A stretch of DNA of 64,000 nt from Ignelater luminosus. Lineage: Eukaryota > Arthropoda > Insecta > Coleoptera > Elateridae. The stretch is taken from contig VTPC01005723.1 of assembly GCA_011009095.1 (NCBI GenBank), positions 747,121 through 811,120 on the forward strand, written 5' to 3'. How positions within the stretch are numbered: position 1 is the first letter of the stretch; each line of letters opens with the position of its first letter. The notes under the pieces are model-generated. The model was not told where the DNA came from and ran no database searches. It was given only the letters and a program-made list of their open reading frames with translations. The translations under genes were made by a program, and so were the position numbers. Positions 26,901-37,973 of this stretch are shown here, piece after piece.

Positions 26901-27070
26901 TAACGGAACAAATTTGGAGAAGGTAAAATTGAATATAAAATGAGTCCAACTCAGTTTTTAATTTCCAATTTTAGAACAGTGAAAAACGAAAAAGACCAGA
27001 TTCAACTGATAAACAGGAGGTTAATAAACAAAGAAAATTGGATAAGTTCATGTTCTCAAAACGATCGTAA
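20935..27070 (+). CDS. WDHD1: WDHD1 / AND-1 / Ctf4, replisome hub protein
   Basis: Nuclear replication factor coupling the CMG helicase to DNA polymerase alpha-primase. Exons: 20935-21011, 21073-21316, 21369-21624, 21682-21966, 22022-22255, 24931-25213, 25277-25739, 25794-26051, 26107-26298, 26354-26458, 26516-26572, 26631-26681, 26737-26922, 26975-27070; all phases join, giving 928 residues. Start MTIDRKPTRYAHSDGHTDVC matches the animal N-terminus. Residues 1-300 are WD40 repeats (CGTDGDIRIWSG, SPCGQFMAAASDQGEL), 300-390 acidic and S/P-rich, 395-760 the SepB/Ctf4 trimerisation region (SSRYLCWNEIG, VEFHDSTFHN, TRNDLDQRALELV-like helices). It ends KLDKFMFSKRS, like the vertebrate C-terminal tail, but the vertebrate HMG box is missing, so it is shorter than the about 1130-residue human protein. 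Intron 10 appears to be GC-AG. AATAAA at 27093. Confidence 0.95.
22560..22880 (+). mobile_element. Jockey-like non-LTR retrotransposon fragment
   Basis: A plus-strand frame reads LSPPQILQLIREKRR, then RLFIRTRDPAVKTQWNRLNA, followed by a stop and FKEARAHRL. This is the linker after the endonuclease domain of jockey-clade LINE ORF2 proteins (the REKRR...RTRDP...WNRLN pattern). Both ends are truncated and no reverse transcriptase is present. Confidence 0.6.
23976..24310. repeat. Fold-back repeat (MITE) inside WDHD1 intron 5
   Basis: Arms of about 140 bp (23976-24115 and 24171-24310) are inverted copies with a 55-nt loop. The left begins GTCCGATGTAGGGTTAAAC; the right ends in the inverse (TTTAATCCTATATCGGAC). 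The shared body includes GAATTTAAATTCATATTTAT. No target duplication could be defined. Confidence 0.7.
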
Positions 27071-27285
27071 TAATAAAGGTTTAGTATAGAATTAATAAAC
27101 CAAAAGAAATTTCTTATTTTATTTTGTTACATCTATATAAAATATAATACATACTTTGTTTTTTTTTGTAAATATTTTATTGTTTTCCTTGACTTATTGA
27201 CTAATCAATCTACCACTTCCCCATCTACATTTTCTGATATCCACTATCATGTTGAAAGATATCATTATCTATGACCAGTTATGTC

Positions 27286-30200
27286 TTATGATTGATGTTT
27301 GCATGGATCTGGAAATAAACCTTGAGAAAACATAAGTTGCCATTCTGTTCCATTAGGGTATTCATATTTTGGAATTGTTTCTGGTGTAAATGTAGTGCTA
27401 TATCCGGCTCTCTGCAAAATAAAGGATATGTGTATTAATACCTTCTTGTTCCTGATTTTGATTAAATATTTTGTTTTCAATTCTTTCTTCCATTAAGATC
27501 CTAGAAAAATGTTTCTCCTAATTACCATCATGATAACTAAACCTATACAAAATCTCAAAAAATCTTAGTCAAGATTACTACTCTGCCAAGCAAGAAAGCC
27601 CTAACTTTGAAAATAAATGATAAGATTAATTTTTAAAATACCCTGTCCTATATGAATGTGAAGAAAAACAAACGCATTTCACTCAATATCTTGAAATTAT
27701 GATTTTCGAAGTTAGGACCTTTTTGCTTTGTAGCCAGTATAGTGAAACTTGGAAATAATGAACACAAATGTTTACCTTTGGTACTTTGTAACAAGCATTT
27801 TCAACAACAACTGGATTTACAAAATGTTCGTGTTGCTGGTCAACATATTCTATCACACGATCTTCCATTGTACCAGATAGAGCAACATAATCCCACATTT
27901 GCAAATGTTGTACCATTTCACATAAACCAACACCTCCTGCATGTGGACACACTTTCACTGTTAAATAAAAATTATAAATTTTAATATATCATAAGTAAAT
28001 TAATTCCGGCAAACCTCCTAATTTATGTGCCATCAAGTAAACGCTCAAAATCTCATTTACTCCTCCAATTCGAGCCGAATCAATTTGACAATACTGCATA
28101 GCATCAGCTTGTAGAAACTGTTTGAACATTACTCTATTGCAGCACATTTCACCAGTTGCAACACCTATACCAAGAGGTTTTAGTTCCTTGGCAATTTTTG
28201 CATGACCTAAGATGTCATCAGGCGATGTTGGTTCTTCTATCCAAAGTAATTTAAATTCAGCAAGTTGCTTCATCCATTCTATGGCTTGTTTTACATCCCA
28301 TACTTGGTTTGCATCGACCATCTGCAATTTCATAATTAAGTGACGGTTACATTTGTTACCAACTTTGATATTTGTTACTATTCTTAGATGATTCAAAAAA
28401 TATTAGCATTCATTATAATCATTGTTATTCAATAGTATTAATGATATTCACATGTAATAGACTGACTTCAATAAAACTAAATACTAAGGAGTTTCATATG
28501 AATCTAACCTATGCCCTCTACTATTATTATAAATGATACTTTATAAATATGTAGCGATGTTTAGATTAATTCTTTTCAAGATTCTTTGCAATCTGTATCT
28601 TTTAGGCAAGCAAAGCATTTTAAATTTCAACCTGTTAATTTGAGTATTTTCAGGTACTTATAACAGTTAACTGTAATATTAGATAGATAGACTAAGAGGA
28701 CTGTTAGAAAAATAAAAAGAGAGCTTATAAATAGTAAATACAAGACTATACAGGGTGTTACAAATTCGAGTAGTTGTGTGGGGATCTCAAAAACCTTAAG
28801 AGATACGAATTTGTTTAAATTATTGCAAAGTTGCGTATTTATGTGCCTAACAACATGTCGTTTAAAAAGTTTAAAAATTTTGAATATATCCGGAGACATC
28901 TGGAAAAAAACCAAAATAATTTTTCGTTTTTAATTTCTTACATCTTTGTTTTCAGATTTATTTAAAAACTAAAACACATTATTAGAGCTCTTTTTTATGT
29001 TCTTTAAAACTGTGTAATCATTTTTTAAATACAACGTTTCGTATTTCAGATGTCATCATCAGGTCAATTTTTTTCAATACGGACCTGGATTTCTTTTCTT
29101 TCTTTAAAATTAAATTAAATAAATAAATAAATTTTTAATTTTTTCATAAATGCTCAAAAAGACCACCATTTGCTTCAATACATTGATTTATTTTTCGTCT
29201 TATGGTTATTATAGCTCTTTGAAGGCCTCTCCTATCCAAAGAAGTCAACGTATTGAAAATACGCATTTATGAAAAAATTAAAAATTTATTTATTTCTTTA
29301 ACTTAATTTTAATAGTTTTTATGTCCATATAATATCCGAATGTCCGTGGATGTCTAGAGGATATCCATAACATGTCCTACAGCGGATATGCTGTGGATAT
29401 CCAGAAAGATCATCCTATAGATATCCATTTTATGTCCATATAATATCCGAATGTCCATGGACGTCTAGAGATGGCGATGTTTCTATTTCGTAAATTTCCG
29501 TTTGCTTTCAAGCATCTTAGTATAATGCGCGAGCAACACTTTTTTCATGCGTAATTCCACCAGTATCTTATTATGGTCGTTATGATGATGGTGTGCAAAA
29601 ATTAAGATGGTGTCTGGTGTGGTTATGGTTCATTTCCATTTCGACCTTGTTGATAGGTATATTGGTGATTTAAGTTGCGTATATTTTTATTCTGTTGGTG
29701 TTGTGTATTTTTATTTTAGACTATTACGCTATGGACGTATAAATATTTTAGTGAACTATACATACAGTGTTCGAGTGTTTTATAAACTATACATAATTAG
29801 TTTACAGTTTACATAGTTTAACAAGACTTTCGAGGCTCTCTACAGCTATAGAGTATTATTTTATTATGTATTTTTATTAGATTAAATATTTTTGGAAATT
29901 ATTATGACTTTATAACACTATAACATCTAGTTACATCTATAAAGTAAATAAAAAGTGTATATTACTAATCCATATATTCTAACCAGAACCGTTCAAGAAT
30001 GATACTGTGGATATACAAAAAAAAATAACATAGGAAAACTGACAGTTGATATGATTGAAACTGTCTGATATAGCAATTAACATCAAAAACATGCAAATAA
30101 TTATATAGCTTTATGTGTATGGTAGGTTCAAATTGATATACGAGCCCTGAGTTGAAAGAATTGGCTTACAACTCTGAATTTGTATTGAAGGAATTGCAAC

Positions 30201-33200
30201 ATTTTTACTTACAATAATAGATTTTTTGACACAAGAAATGAACAATAGGCTATAGATTAGTTCCTATACCTAATCAAATTTAAATGTTAAAATACAAATA
30301 ATGTTCTAACACAATTCATAATAAGAGGTAGGCCAGTTCTTTCGATGCAAGGCTCATATAACACATGGGCTGAAAAGTCCCAGGCCTAACAAATAGATGG
30401 CGCTAGTTCTATTGCATTCACCGCTTTCTCAGTTAGTACTAACCTTCAAAAGACAGCTGTTAAAATTTCATGATATTCTATTCATTATTTTGTGAGTTAT
30501 TGTGCTAAGAGTGACGCTACTTTTGTTATTTTCAAAACAATGGATCAAAAACAATTTCGTGTTTTAATTTTACACTGCTTCTTGATGGGAAAAAATACCG
30601 TTCAAGCGAAGCAATGGCTTGAAAAGTGTTATGGGGACTCCGCTCCATCAGAAACAACAATAAAACGTTGGTTTGCTGACTTCAAACGTGGTCGTAGAGA
30701 CACCGATGATGCAGAACGCAGTGGACGTCCAAATGAGGCGGTAACACCAGAAAACATCAAAAAAATCCACAAAATCGTTTTGAATGATCGAAAAGTGAAG
30801 TTGCGTGAGTTAGCTGACATCGTAAAGATATCAAAAGAACGTGTTGGCTTTATATTGCATGAGCATTTGACTATGAGAAAGCTCTGCTCAAAGTGGGTGC
30901 CGCGTTTGCTCACTGTTCACCAAAAACAAGAACGTGTTGATGTTTCTGAGCAGTGTTTGGCCATGTTTAAACGTAACAAACCGGAATTTTTGCGTCGATA
31001 TGTGACAATGGATGAAACATGGATCCATCACTTCACTCCGGAATCAAAACGATCGTCATCTGAGTGGACAGCAACTGGTGAACCTCGTCCAAAGCGACCG
31101 AAAGCACAACAATCGGCTGGAAAGGTTATGGCCTCGGTATTTTGGGATGTGCGTGGTGTAATATTCATCGACTATCTTGAGAAGGGAAATACCATCAACA
31201 GTGAATATTATATAGCGTTATTGGAGCGTTTGAAGGCCGAAATTGCAAAGAAACGACCGCATATGGCAAAGAAAAAAATTTTGTTTCATCAAGACAACGC
31301 ACCGTGTCACAAGTCAATCAAAACAATGGCAAAACTACATGAATTGAACTTCGAATTGCTCCCACATCCACCGTATTCGCCAGATTTGGCTCCCAGCGAC
31401 TACTGGCTGTTCGCAGACCTAAAAAAAAATGCTTGCCGGTAAGAAATTTCGCTGCTCGAATGAAGAGGTTATCGCTGAAACTAAGTCCTATTTTGAGGCA
31501 AAAGATAAATCGTTCTACAAAAGTGGTATTGAAATGTTAGAGCGGCGCTGGAATGATTGCGTTGTTCTTGATGGAAATTACGTTGATGAATAAAGCTAAT
31601 TTTGAACAAAAAAAAACCGTGTTTTCTTTGTTAGGCCTGGGACTTTTCAGCCCATGTGTTATATATCATCATCAGGAATTTTTTGTGGAGAAAATAAATA
31701 TTCCTGACAAACGAAAAGGATGTTATTGATGACAAATTGTTTTATTTATTTATTAATGAGGATATCATAAATTATGAAATTAGCTTTTGATATCCATCAG
31801 ATTATGAATTAAGATATCTGTAAGTATAGTATTTGAATATCCATAGTAATGTGAATATGGATATCCATAGTATATCCTGCGTGGATATCTACCGTACATC
31901 CTATGTGGATATTCATAGTATATCCGGTATGGAGGTCCATAATATATCCGGTGTGGATATCTGTAATATATCCGGTGTGGATATCTGTAGTATATCCAGT
32001 GTGGATATACTGTGGACGTCCACTTTAGTGAAAAATGGATATCCATAAGACATCCGGTGGATGTAATATGGATATCCTATGGATGTATGAATATCCGGTT
32101 AAGGATGTCCATTGGATATCCATCGGATATACTAGTGCTGTGTGGGTATTTCAATCTAGTTTTAGTTGTTATGGTGAATTTCCCTTTTTGTTTGTTCAAA
32201 TACATTTTAACGCAAACAAAGTAATAAAATAAGTTTAAATAAACTTAGACTGAGTATGCTTATCAAACCAAGTTTTACAATTATGTTAATTTGTCTTAGC
32301 ATATGAATCCTTATTAAGATATTCACGACAGTACTAGCAAAAAATTGGACGATAAAATCATTTTCTTTACTACAAAACGCAATTTTTTTAAAAAATAATA
32401 TGGGATTATACATTTGAAAACCAGTTTTCAACAAAAATGTAAAAAGAAATCCAGGTCTGTATTGAAAAAAATGACCTGATGATGATATCTGAAATATAAA
32501 ACGTCGTATTTAAAAAATGATTACACAGTTTTAAAGAACATAAAAAAGTGCTCTAACAATGTGTTTTAGTTTTTAAATAAATCTGAAAACAAAGATGTAA
32601 GAAATTAAAAACGAAAAATTATTATTTCGGTTTTTCCGGATATCTCCGGAAATATTCAAAATTTTTAAACTTTTTAAACGACATGTTATTAGGCACATAA
32701 ATGCACAACTTTGCAATACTTTAACAAATTCTTATCTCTTACGGTTTTTGAGATTCCCATACAACTACTCGAATTTGTAACACCCTGTATGTGATTAATG
32801 TTTTTCGTTTTGTTAAGAATTACAAAGTTCATCTTCAGCAATATACACAATTATATTTACTTACCAGTTTGTTATCCCATCCAATAACATTTCTGACAGT
32901 TTTTAACCTTTTAATATCGTCCTTAAGGTTCTGTCCAACTTTTACTTTAAAAGCAGTAAATCCCATATCCAAGTATTTTTGGCACAATTCAATAATGACT
33001 TCTTGTGAATAACCCATCCATCCTAAAAATGTAAAAAAAAATTTTAATTGTTTTACAATTAATGAAGTATTGGTGATATTACCAACTTGTGTGGTATAAG
33101 CTGGATATCCTTCCTTCATTAATTTTTCTATTCTTTCCTCTTTACCCTTCTGTCCTTGTTTAAGTATTTCAATAGCTTCTTCCTTTGTAATCACATCACT

Positions 33201-33789
33201 TATATACCGAAAGTCGATACAAGAAACTATATGTTCTGGATCCAAATCTGCCAGTAACCTCCATAATGGCTTGTTTAATAATTTTCCCCAAAGATCCCAT
33301 AATGCATTAATAATTGCAGCTGTAGCCAAATGCATTACACCCTTTTCTGGTCCGAGCTGAAACCGAATTCTTGTATACTTTTCTTAAATCAATATTAAAG
33401 TAAACAATACCCATCTTAATTGAGTTTCACTTGTTAAACTTCTCCAAAATACTCCAAAGTCTTTAAAAATATCAATAGCTGTTTGTCCCACAACTAATTC
33501 AGACAAAGATTTGATGGCAGCAACTACAATTTCTGTACCACGCCCACAAGTAAATGTTAATCCATGGCCTTCTGTACCTTTTGCCGTTTTTAAAACTACA
33601 TAAGCACACGAATAATCTGGATCTTTGTGCTTCATTAATTAAATTATAAAAATTCATATTAATAATAATTTATCTTTAAACTATAAGAAATAAACATACC
33701 ATTGCGTCCGATCCATGGGCACCCAAAGATGTAGGAAATCTTACATCTTTAACATCTAAAGAAATGATTTTTAAATTTTCTGATGTCAT
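27286..33789 (-). CDS. ENOSF1: ENOSF1, L-fuconate dehydratase (enolase superfamily)
   Basis: Mg-dependent sugar-acid dehydratase of the mandelate-racemase branch of the enolase superfamily, expected to convert L-fuconate to 2-keto-3-deoxy-L-fuconate. Exons (minus): 33789-33700, 33629-33411, 33356-33083, 33022-32865, 28321-28015, 27957-27776, 27411-27286; all phases join, 451 residues, close to human (443). Start [20 protein letters not shown] aligns with the human N-terminus. All catalytic positions are readable: KxK at 220/222 (AFKVKVG), metal ligands D250 (MVDANQ), E276 ([10 protein letters not shown]), E305 (ATGEMCCNR) and H355 (VCPHAGGVG). Intron 4 is 4.5 kb because of a nested transposon; the others are 52-364 nt. 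It converges with WDHD1, with 215 bp between stop codons. The complement of 27118-27123 is a likely AATAAA. Looks intact. Confidence 0.95.
29144..29266 (-). pseudogene. C-terminal remnant of a mariner-like transposase
   Basis: Forty codons and a stop, reading [13 protein letters not shown] and ending [15 protein letters not shown]. The last motif is the typical C-terminus (CIEANGGHFEHLL-type) of insect transposases of the IS630/Tc1/mariner superfamily that sit in long-TIR elements. It is the only coding trace left in the host element and supports its assignment to that superfamily. Family assignment is from memory. Confidence 0.55.
29320..29475. repeat. GGATATCC-type minisatellite, left block
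   Basis: Direct copies of TATGTCCATATAATATCCGA occur at about 29320 and 29432, interleaved with GTGGATATCCA and GGATATCCATAAC units. Related to the larger array at 31785-32130 near the opposite end of the same element. Confidence 0.6.
30361..31659 (+). mobile_element. Irritans-type mariner, nearly intact
   Basis: A 1299-bp element with 33-bp terminal repeats identical at both ends, starting ACACATGGGCTGAAAAGTCC, flanked by TA (30359-30360 and 31660-31661). The TIR resembles the Himar1/irritans type (GGCTGAAAAGTCCC against GGCTGATAAGTCCC). It is inserted in the 28751-32787 element. Identical TIRs and a single coding lesion indicate a young insertion. Confidence 0.9.
30540..31593 (+). pseudogene. 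Mariner transposase with a single frameshift
   Basis: Irritans-subfamily transposase, about 350 residues. It starts [19 protein letters not shown], then has helix-turn-helix DNA-binding domains ([22 protein letters not shown]), the linker WVPRLL, and the D,D(34)D catalytic residues in [19 protein letters not shown] and [10 protein letters not shown]. The only visible lesion is a homopolymer of nine A at 31421-31429 where eight would keep the frame. It truncates the protein right after the third Asp and loses the ending (ERRWNDC...GNYVDE in the next frame). An in-frame ATG at 30492 exists, but 30540 matches the family start. Confidence 0.88.
31785..32135. repeat. 24-bp minisatellite rich in GATATCC
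   Basis: Units of about 24 nt, consensus GTGGATATCTGTAATATATC plus CGGT, repeat from about 31880 to 32000, with looser copies on each side. The core is partly self-complementary. Because 24 is a multiple of 3, open frames of 70-90 codons appear on both strands with an 8-residue period; they are products of the array, not genes. Confidence 0.75.
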
Positions 33790-35149
33790 TTTTAATTAAT
33801 TGAATTTTTTGTTAAACAATTTATAGATTAAAAGTTCACTTCAATGGTTTCAAATGATGTTTATGTAAAAAAAAAAAGATTCAATTATCATGTAGGTCAC
33901 ATGCAACCTGTTTTTAATGTCAATAGCACACGACTGAGTAAATAAATTTAAGATAATACACTTGTTATCTTTTGTTGCTATTTACTTTTTTGTATTTTCA
34001 TTATGTATAAAATAAGCACTTGTTGTAGAGAGGATTATGAGCTATTTAAATTGTACATTCTTTGAACTTGTTATTATTATTTTTTGTTTATCATAAATAA
34101 AGAATTGGAAGATAAAGAAATGATATACCAAACAATACAAAATTTTCCAGGTTTGTGACTTATTAATAATAATTCAGAAATATTTATTATGTTTTGTTAT
34201 CTCTACAATAGTTAAAGAATTATCTATTATCCTGATGTAAACAAAACCCAGATCAGCTTTTCTTCTCTTTTCTTTTATTGAATATTAAAATTTAAAATGA
34301 ATATTCATTCGAAAGTGATCTCATTGGTGCATTTTAAATAATTAGAAATAACCACAGAGTATTTTAAACAAATGTTATATTTACATAAATTATAATTTAC
34401 ACTCAAAGTTTGAAGTTCATTAATGTAGGAACGTTGCTATAGCAACTTGTACTTAAAAATTCTATTACTATTATTATTATGTTGTTGCTTGGTTGATAAT
34501 CGATTAAGTAAATATCTCAGATCCTTCTTTTAACATATGAGATGTGGAAAAAAGCAGTAATGATGTATAATTTGGAATATCAGTAAATTAAAAAAAAAAT
34601 CTAAAAATTGATTGCATTAGAGTAGCATTAAAAAAGGAAGTTATAAATACAGAGGTAAGATTTTCTGTATGTAACATAATTATAGAAAGAGCTTTAAGTT
34701 GTACTAATTTTAGAATAGTTCATGTTAATGAATAACTAAAACTTATTTTAAGTTTATAAATTGTTTTGAAAATGTTTTATTCTTACTTTGTGTTATTCAA
34801 TAGCTTAACTATTCTTTCTATAAATAAAATTAGCGGTTATGTTTATACAAATTTGAACCAGAACTTCATTACTTATTATAATCATAGATTTGCAGATGCT
34901 TTAGTTAATTATAGAGATTCACACTATAATATTACATTCTAATTAGCACATCTTGAATATTTCTTAAAAAAACAAAGTATAGAATTTTCTGTATGTAACA
35001 TAATTATAGAAAGAGCTTTAAGTTGTACTAATTTTAGAATAGTTCATGTTAATGAATAACTAAAACTTATTTTAAGTTTATAAATTGTTTGAAAATGTTT
35101 TATTCTTACTTTGTGTTATTCAAAATGTAACAAATACTGTTTTATGAGA
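33790..35149. repeat. ENOSF1 5' flank with a 140-bp direct duplication
   Basis: Copies at 34661-34800 and 34985-35123 both run from TTTTCTGTATGTAACATAAT to ACTTTGTGTTATTCAA and differ at only about one indel (GTTTTGAAA against GTTTGAAA). They lie 324 bp apart in direct orientation. The rest of the stretch is AT-rich and non-coding. No promoter motif for ENOSF1 could be assigned. Confidence 0.65.
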
Positions 35150-35511
35150 TTATTGTTTGCGTACATATTTCTGCATTTCATTATCAATCCACAGTGTTGC
35201 ATGTTTCATTTTTTCTATTTTAATTTCCATATTATCTAGTGTTTCCACTAGTCGCATCATTACATTGGCTAGTTGTTCAACCTATTATAAAAGAACAAAG
35301 TTAGATAAAATACTTTACAACTATGGAAAGTGGAACCAAATATAAACTTATTATGTAAGTTTAGTAAAATGCAGTATAATACCATTGTAAAAGTATACTA
35401 AAATACTAAAAAAAATCAACAAACAGTTTTGTTTCATAATACCAATACCTCATACTGAAGCGGACAACATTGTGTACAATATGATCCATAATCTATTTTA
35501 AAATGTGGCAT
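35150..35511 (-). CDS. Small coiled-coil protein, unrecognised, 64 residues
   Basis: Two coding exons on the minus strand, 35511-35449 and 35281-35150, join in phase across a GT-AG intron (GTATTG donor, ATAATAG acceptor) and give 64 residues. The start is MPHFKIDYGSYCTQCCPLQY; a CxxCC motif is followed by a charged amphipathic helix (VEQLANVMMRLVETLDNMEI, KIEKMKHATLWIDNEM) that could form a coiled coil. It ends QKYVRKQ. I do not recognise the family. Further 5' exons upstream of 35511 cannot be excluded; the ATG was chosen because the frame is open only from near there. Codon content and heptad pattern look real, unlike neighbouring chance frames. Confidence 0.5.
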
Positions 35512-37960
35512 AGTTCGTGAGAAATTTCAATCCTATGAGTTAGCAGATCCACAAGCAGGTAACAATGAAAGACCTCCAGGAGCTTTTTCATTGGTAGGAT
35601 GGTAGCCCACTACCTGCTCAAATATACAGGCATAGTTCTGAACTTGCTATTTCAAAGTTTGGCAATTTTCCAACAGATTAATGCTGTGTCTGTATGATGA
35701 AACCAGTCAATGTGCAGTAAAGTACTAATACTTTAACAAATAATGATTGCAAATTCAGCTCAATAACGATTTTCTCTCCACAAGAGGCAATTGTGTTCCA
35801 CATCAAATTTTACAATTTCAAACATCGATTTATAATTTTGAGTATTATTAGACTAAATTTTAGAAAAGGTAATGACTGCTAAATATTTGTATCAATAAGA
35901 GTTTTTTGTTTTGATGATACATGTCCAGTCAGTAATAATAATTTTAAAAATAATGAAAAAGCAATGCTAAATTTTGAAAAATCGAGCGTTGGATATATTA
36001 TAATTTTTCTTGTGACATTTAGTCATCAATATAAAAATAAACCTTTCTTCTAGCAAGATTGGTTCTTTAGATTTTTACAATTCAAAACATAGATATCCTG
36101 CAAGAAGAAAGGCCTAACTACAAAATAACATTTGGACTGAAATAAAACAGAAAATCAAAGTTCCTGCTGGTATTAATGCATAAATAGGTGTAACAATTAT
36201 TTTTTGCCCATTCCATGGCTTTAGTCATCAAAAAAGATAGAGATCATACATCCTGCATTATGAGATTTATATCATCTATGCCAAATGGTTATGTTCCACC
36301 AATAGTTATCATCCAGAAACAACAAATCTTTTTAACCAATAATTTGCCATTCAAAATAATCCTCGTAACATCGAGAACATGCTGTATATGAACAAATCGT
36401 ATGGGAATTGAAACTAGAGATTTTAGGTGTAATTGTGAACGGATAAGAATTCTATTGCAATATTTCACTTGTACCTGTTCTAAAATGAATTTTATGATTA
36501 GTTTTGCCAACATTGGTTTTTTGGAAAGATAATAGATTATCTCATTTATAATACACGCGAATATCCTTGGATATATCAGTCTTATTTCCCAATGGTGCGT
36601 CTATTCGAATGATTTTCATTTTTTTCTTTACCTTCACCTTTACCCCTGATGACCTCATCAATTCTTTTTTTAATGGCAACTCCACAGATTCTGATACTCT
36701 TAGAAATTCTGCGTATGGCAAGCATACAATTATGTCATTACGTAACTAGTAACGCGTTATGTGGGGGGAGGGCAATTGTATTGTCTCGGAAATAAAACAA
36801 TAAATTTTGTAGAATTTGCTGACAGTACCTCAAGTTATATCTCAGTTTTTATAAAAATTTTGTGTTTACAACCAACTGCTATTGGTTTGTTTATGTATTA
36901 CAATGTTGAATAAAAAAGCTAAAAAATTAAATAAGTTATCCAAATTCTTTTAACAAAAATCAACAGTAAGTTATACACTGTTGTCAGCGAAGAGGATGCT
37001 TTTAAAAGTGCTGTCTTTGCCTATTGCATTTATGGGAATTGAAATTTGTTGGAAGTTTATGATGCCAATGCTACCACTTGATGACGGCTCATAGTCGTAA
37101 GCATTTTATTTACAAATCTTAAGCGCACCAGAAATGATGTTTGTTCTCATTTTCTCATATTATTCTAGAATCTGTATAAATGAAATGACAACAGTACTAT
37201 TATGTTGTATACAGTGTGTCCGAAAAGTATGGAATATCCTATATATCTCAGTAAATATGCATTTTATGGAAAAATGTTTCCTATAAAAGTTGTTTAGTGT
37301 TTAGTTTTACATTACAGGGCAATATCAAATAACTATTTTTTAAAAAAACAAAAGTGCAACGAATAATGCTTCAATTTTTTTTAATGGGAAGGTATCCCTT
37401 TATTGTACTCATCTGATAGAGAATGTTTTTCTCTTTTCAATGATGTAAAACTTTGATACACTTGCATAAGTAAATTTTGATTAAAACGCAAAAAATTGTT
37501 TGAATAACGCTTAAAAGTTTATTTATTCATCATTGAAAATGAATAAAACTTCACGGTTTCATTAGTGTTGTATGAATTAATGTTACATCCCATTACGCAG
37601 TAATTTATATTCGATCTTTGCATATTGGTTTACATTAACCTTCTAGTATGCTTATCCGTTTTGTACAATATTTTACTTTGTATTTAAAACATTATTTTAT
37701 ATTTTTCTATTACGTTATGTTTCTTTGTGTACATACATATAAATGTTGTAACTTTTCATGTTAGACGGCGCGCAGCTACAATGTACACATCGCGTTTTCC
37801 TATCTAATTCACACTTCAATCAAGTATACTTTTTTGGCGTAGAATTGAATTGCGCATCTGATCTCACATTCAAAAACTACTAATAAAGAGCCAAATACTG
37901 TTTGCCAAAGTAGCGTAGCTAGCGCTGTCTATTAGTGTCATAAAACCAACATCACCAACT
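35512..37960. other. Non-coding DNA with an isolated transposon end
   Basis: No gene is supported. At 37210-37240 TA is followed by CAGTGTGTCCGAAAAGTATG, a TA-element-like terminus without a detected partner. A minus-strand open stretch near 36570-36750 (LPYAEFLRVSESVELPLKK in one frame) has no recognisable family or splice context. Confidence 0.4.
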
Positions 37961-37973
37961 TGTTTGTCAATTG

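Larger units (their letters stand above)
28751..32787. mobile_element. Long-TIR mariner-like DNA transposon in ENOSF1 intron 4
   Basis: The termini CAGGGTGTTACAAATTCGAG and the inverted copy are flanked by TA (28749-28750, 32788-32789). The TIRs extend about 350 bp (28751-29100 and 32440-32787) and are about 90% alike by eye. Inside are a transposase remnant (29144-29266, minus), GGATATCC-rich minisatellites at both ends of the interior, and a complete nested mariner (30361-31659). Without the mariner the element is about 2.7 kb. Confidence 0.8.

Noticed and set aside
31780-32048. Open frames of 71-88 codons on both strands with an 8-residue tandem repeat
   Set aside because: They are a by-product of a 24-bp minisatellite inside a transposon; both strands are equally open and there is no gene context.
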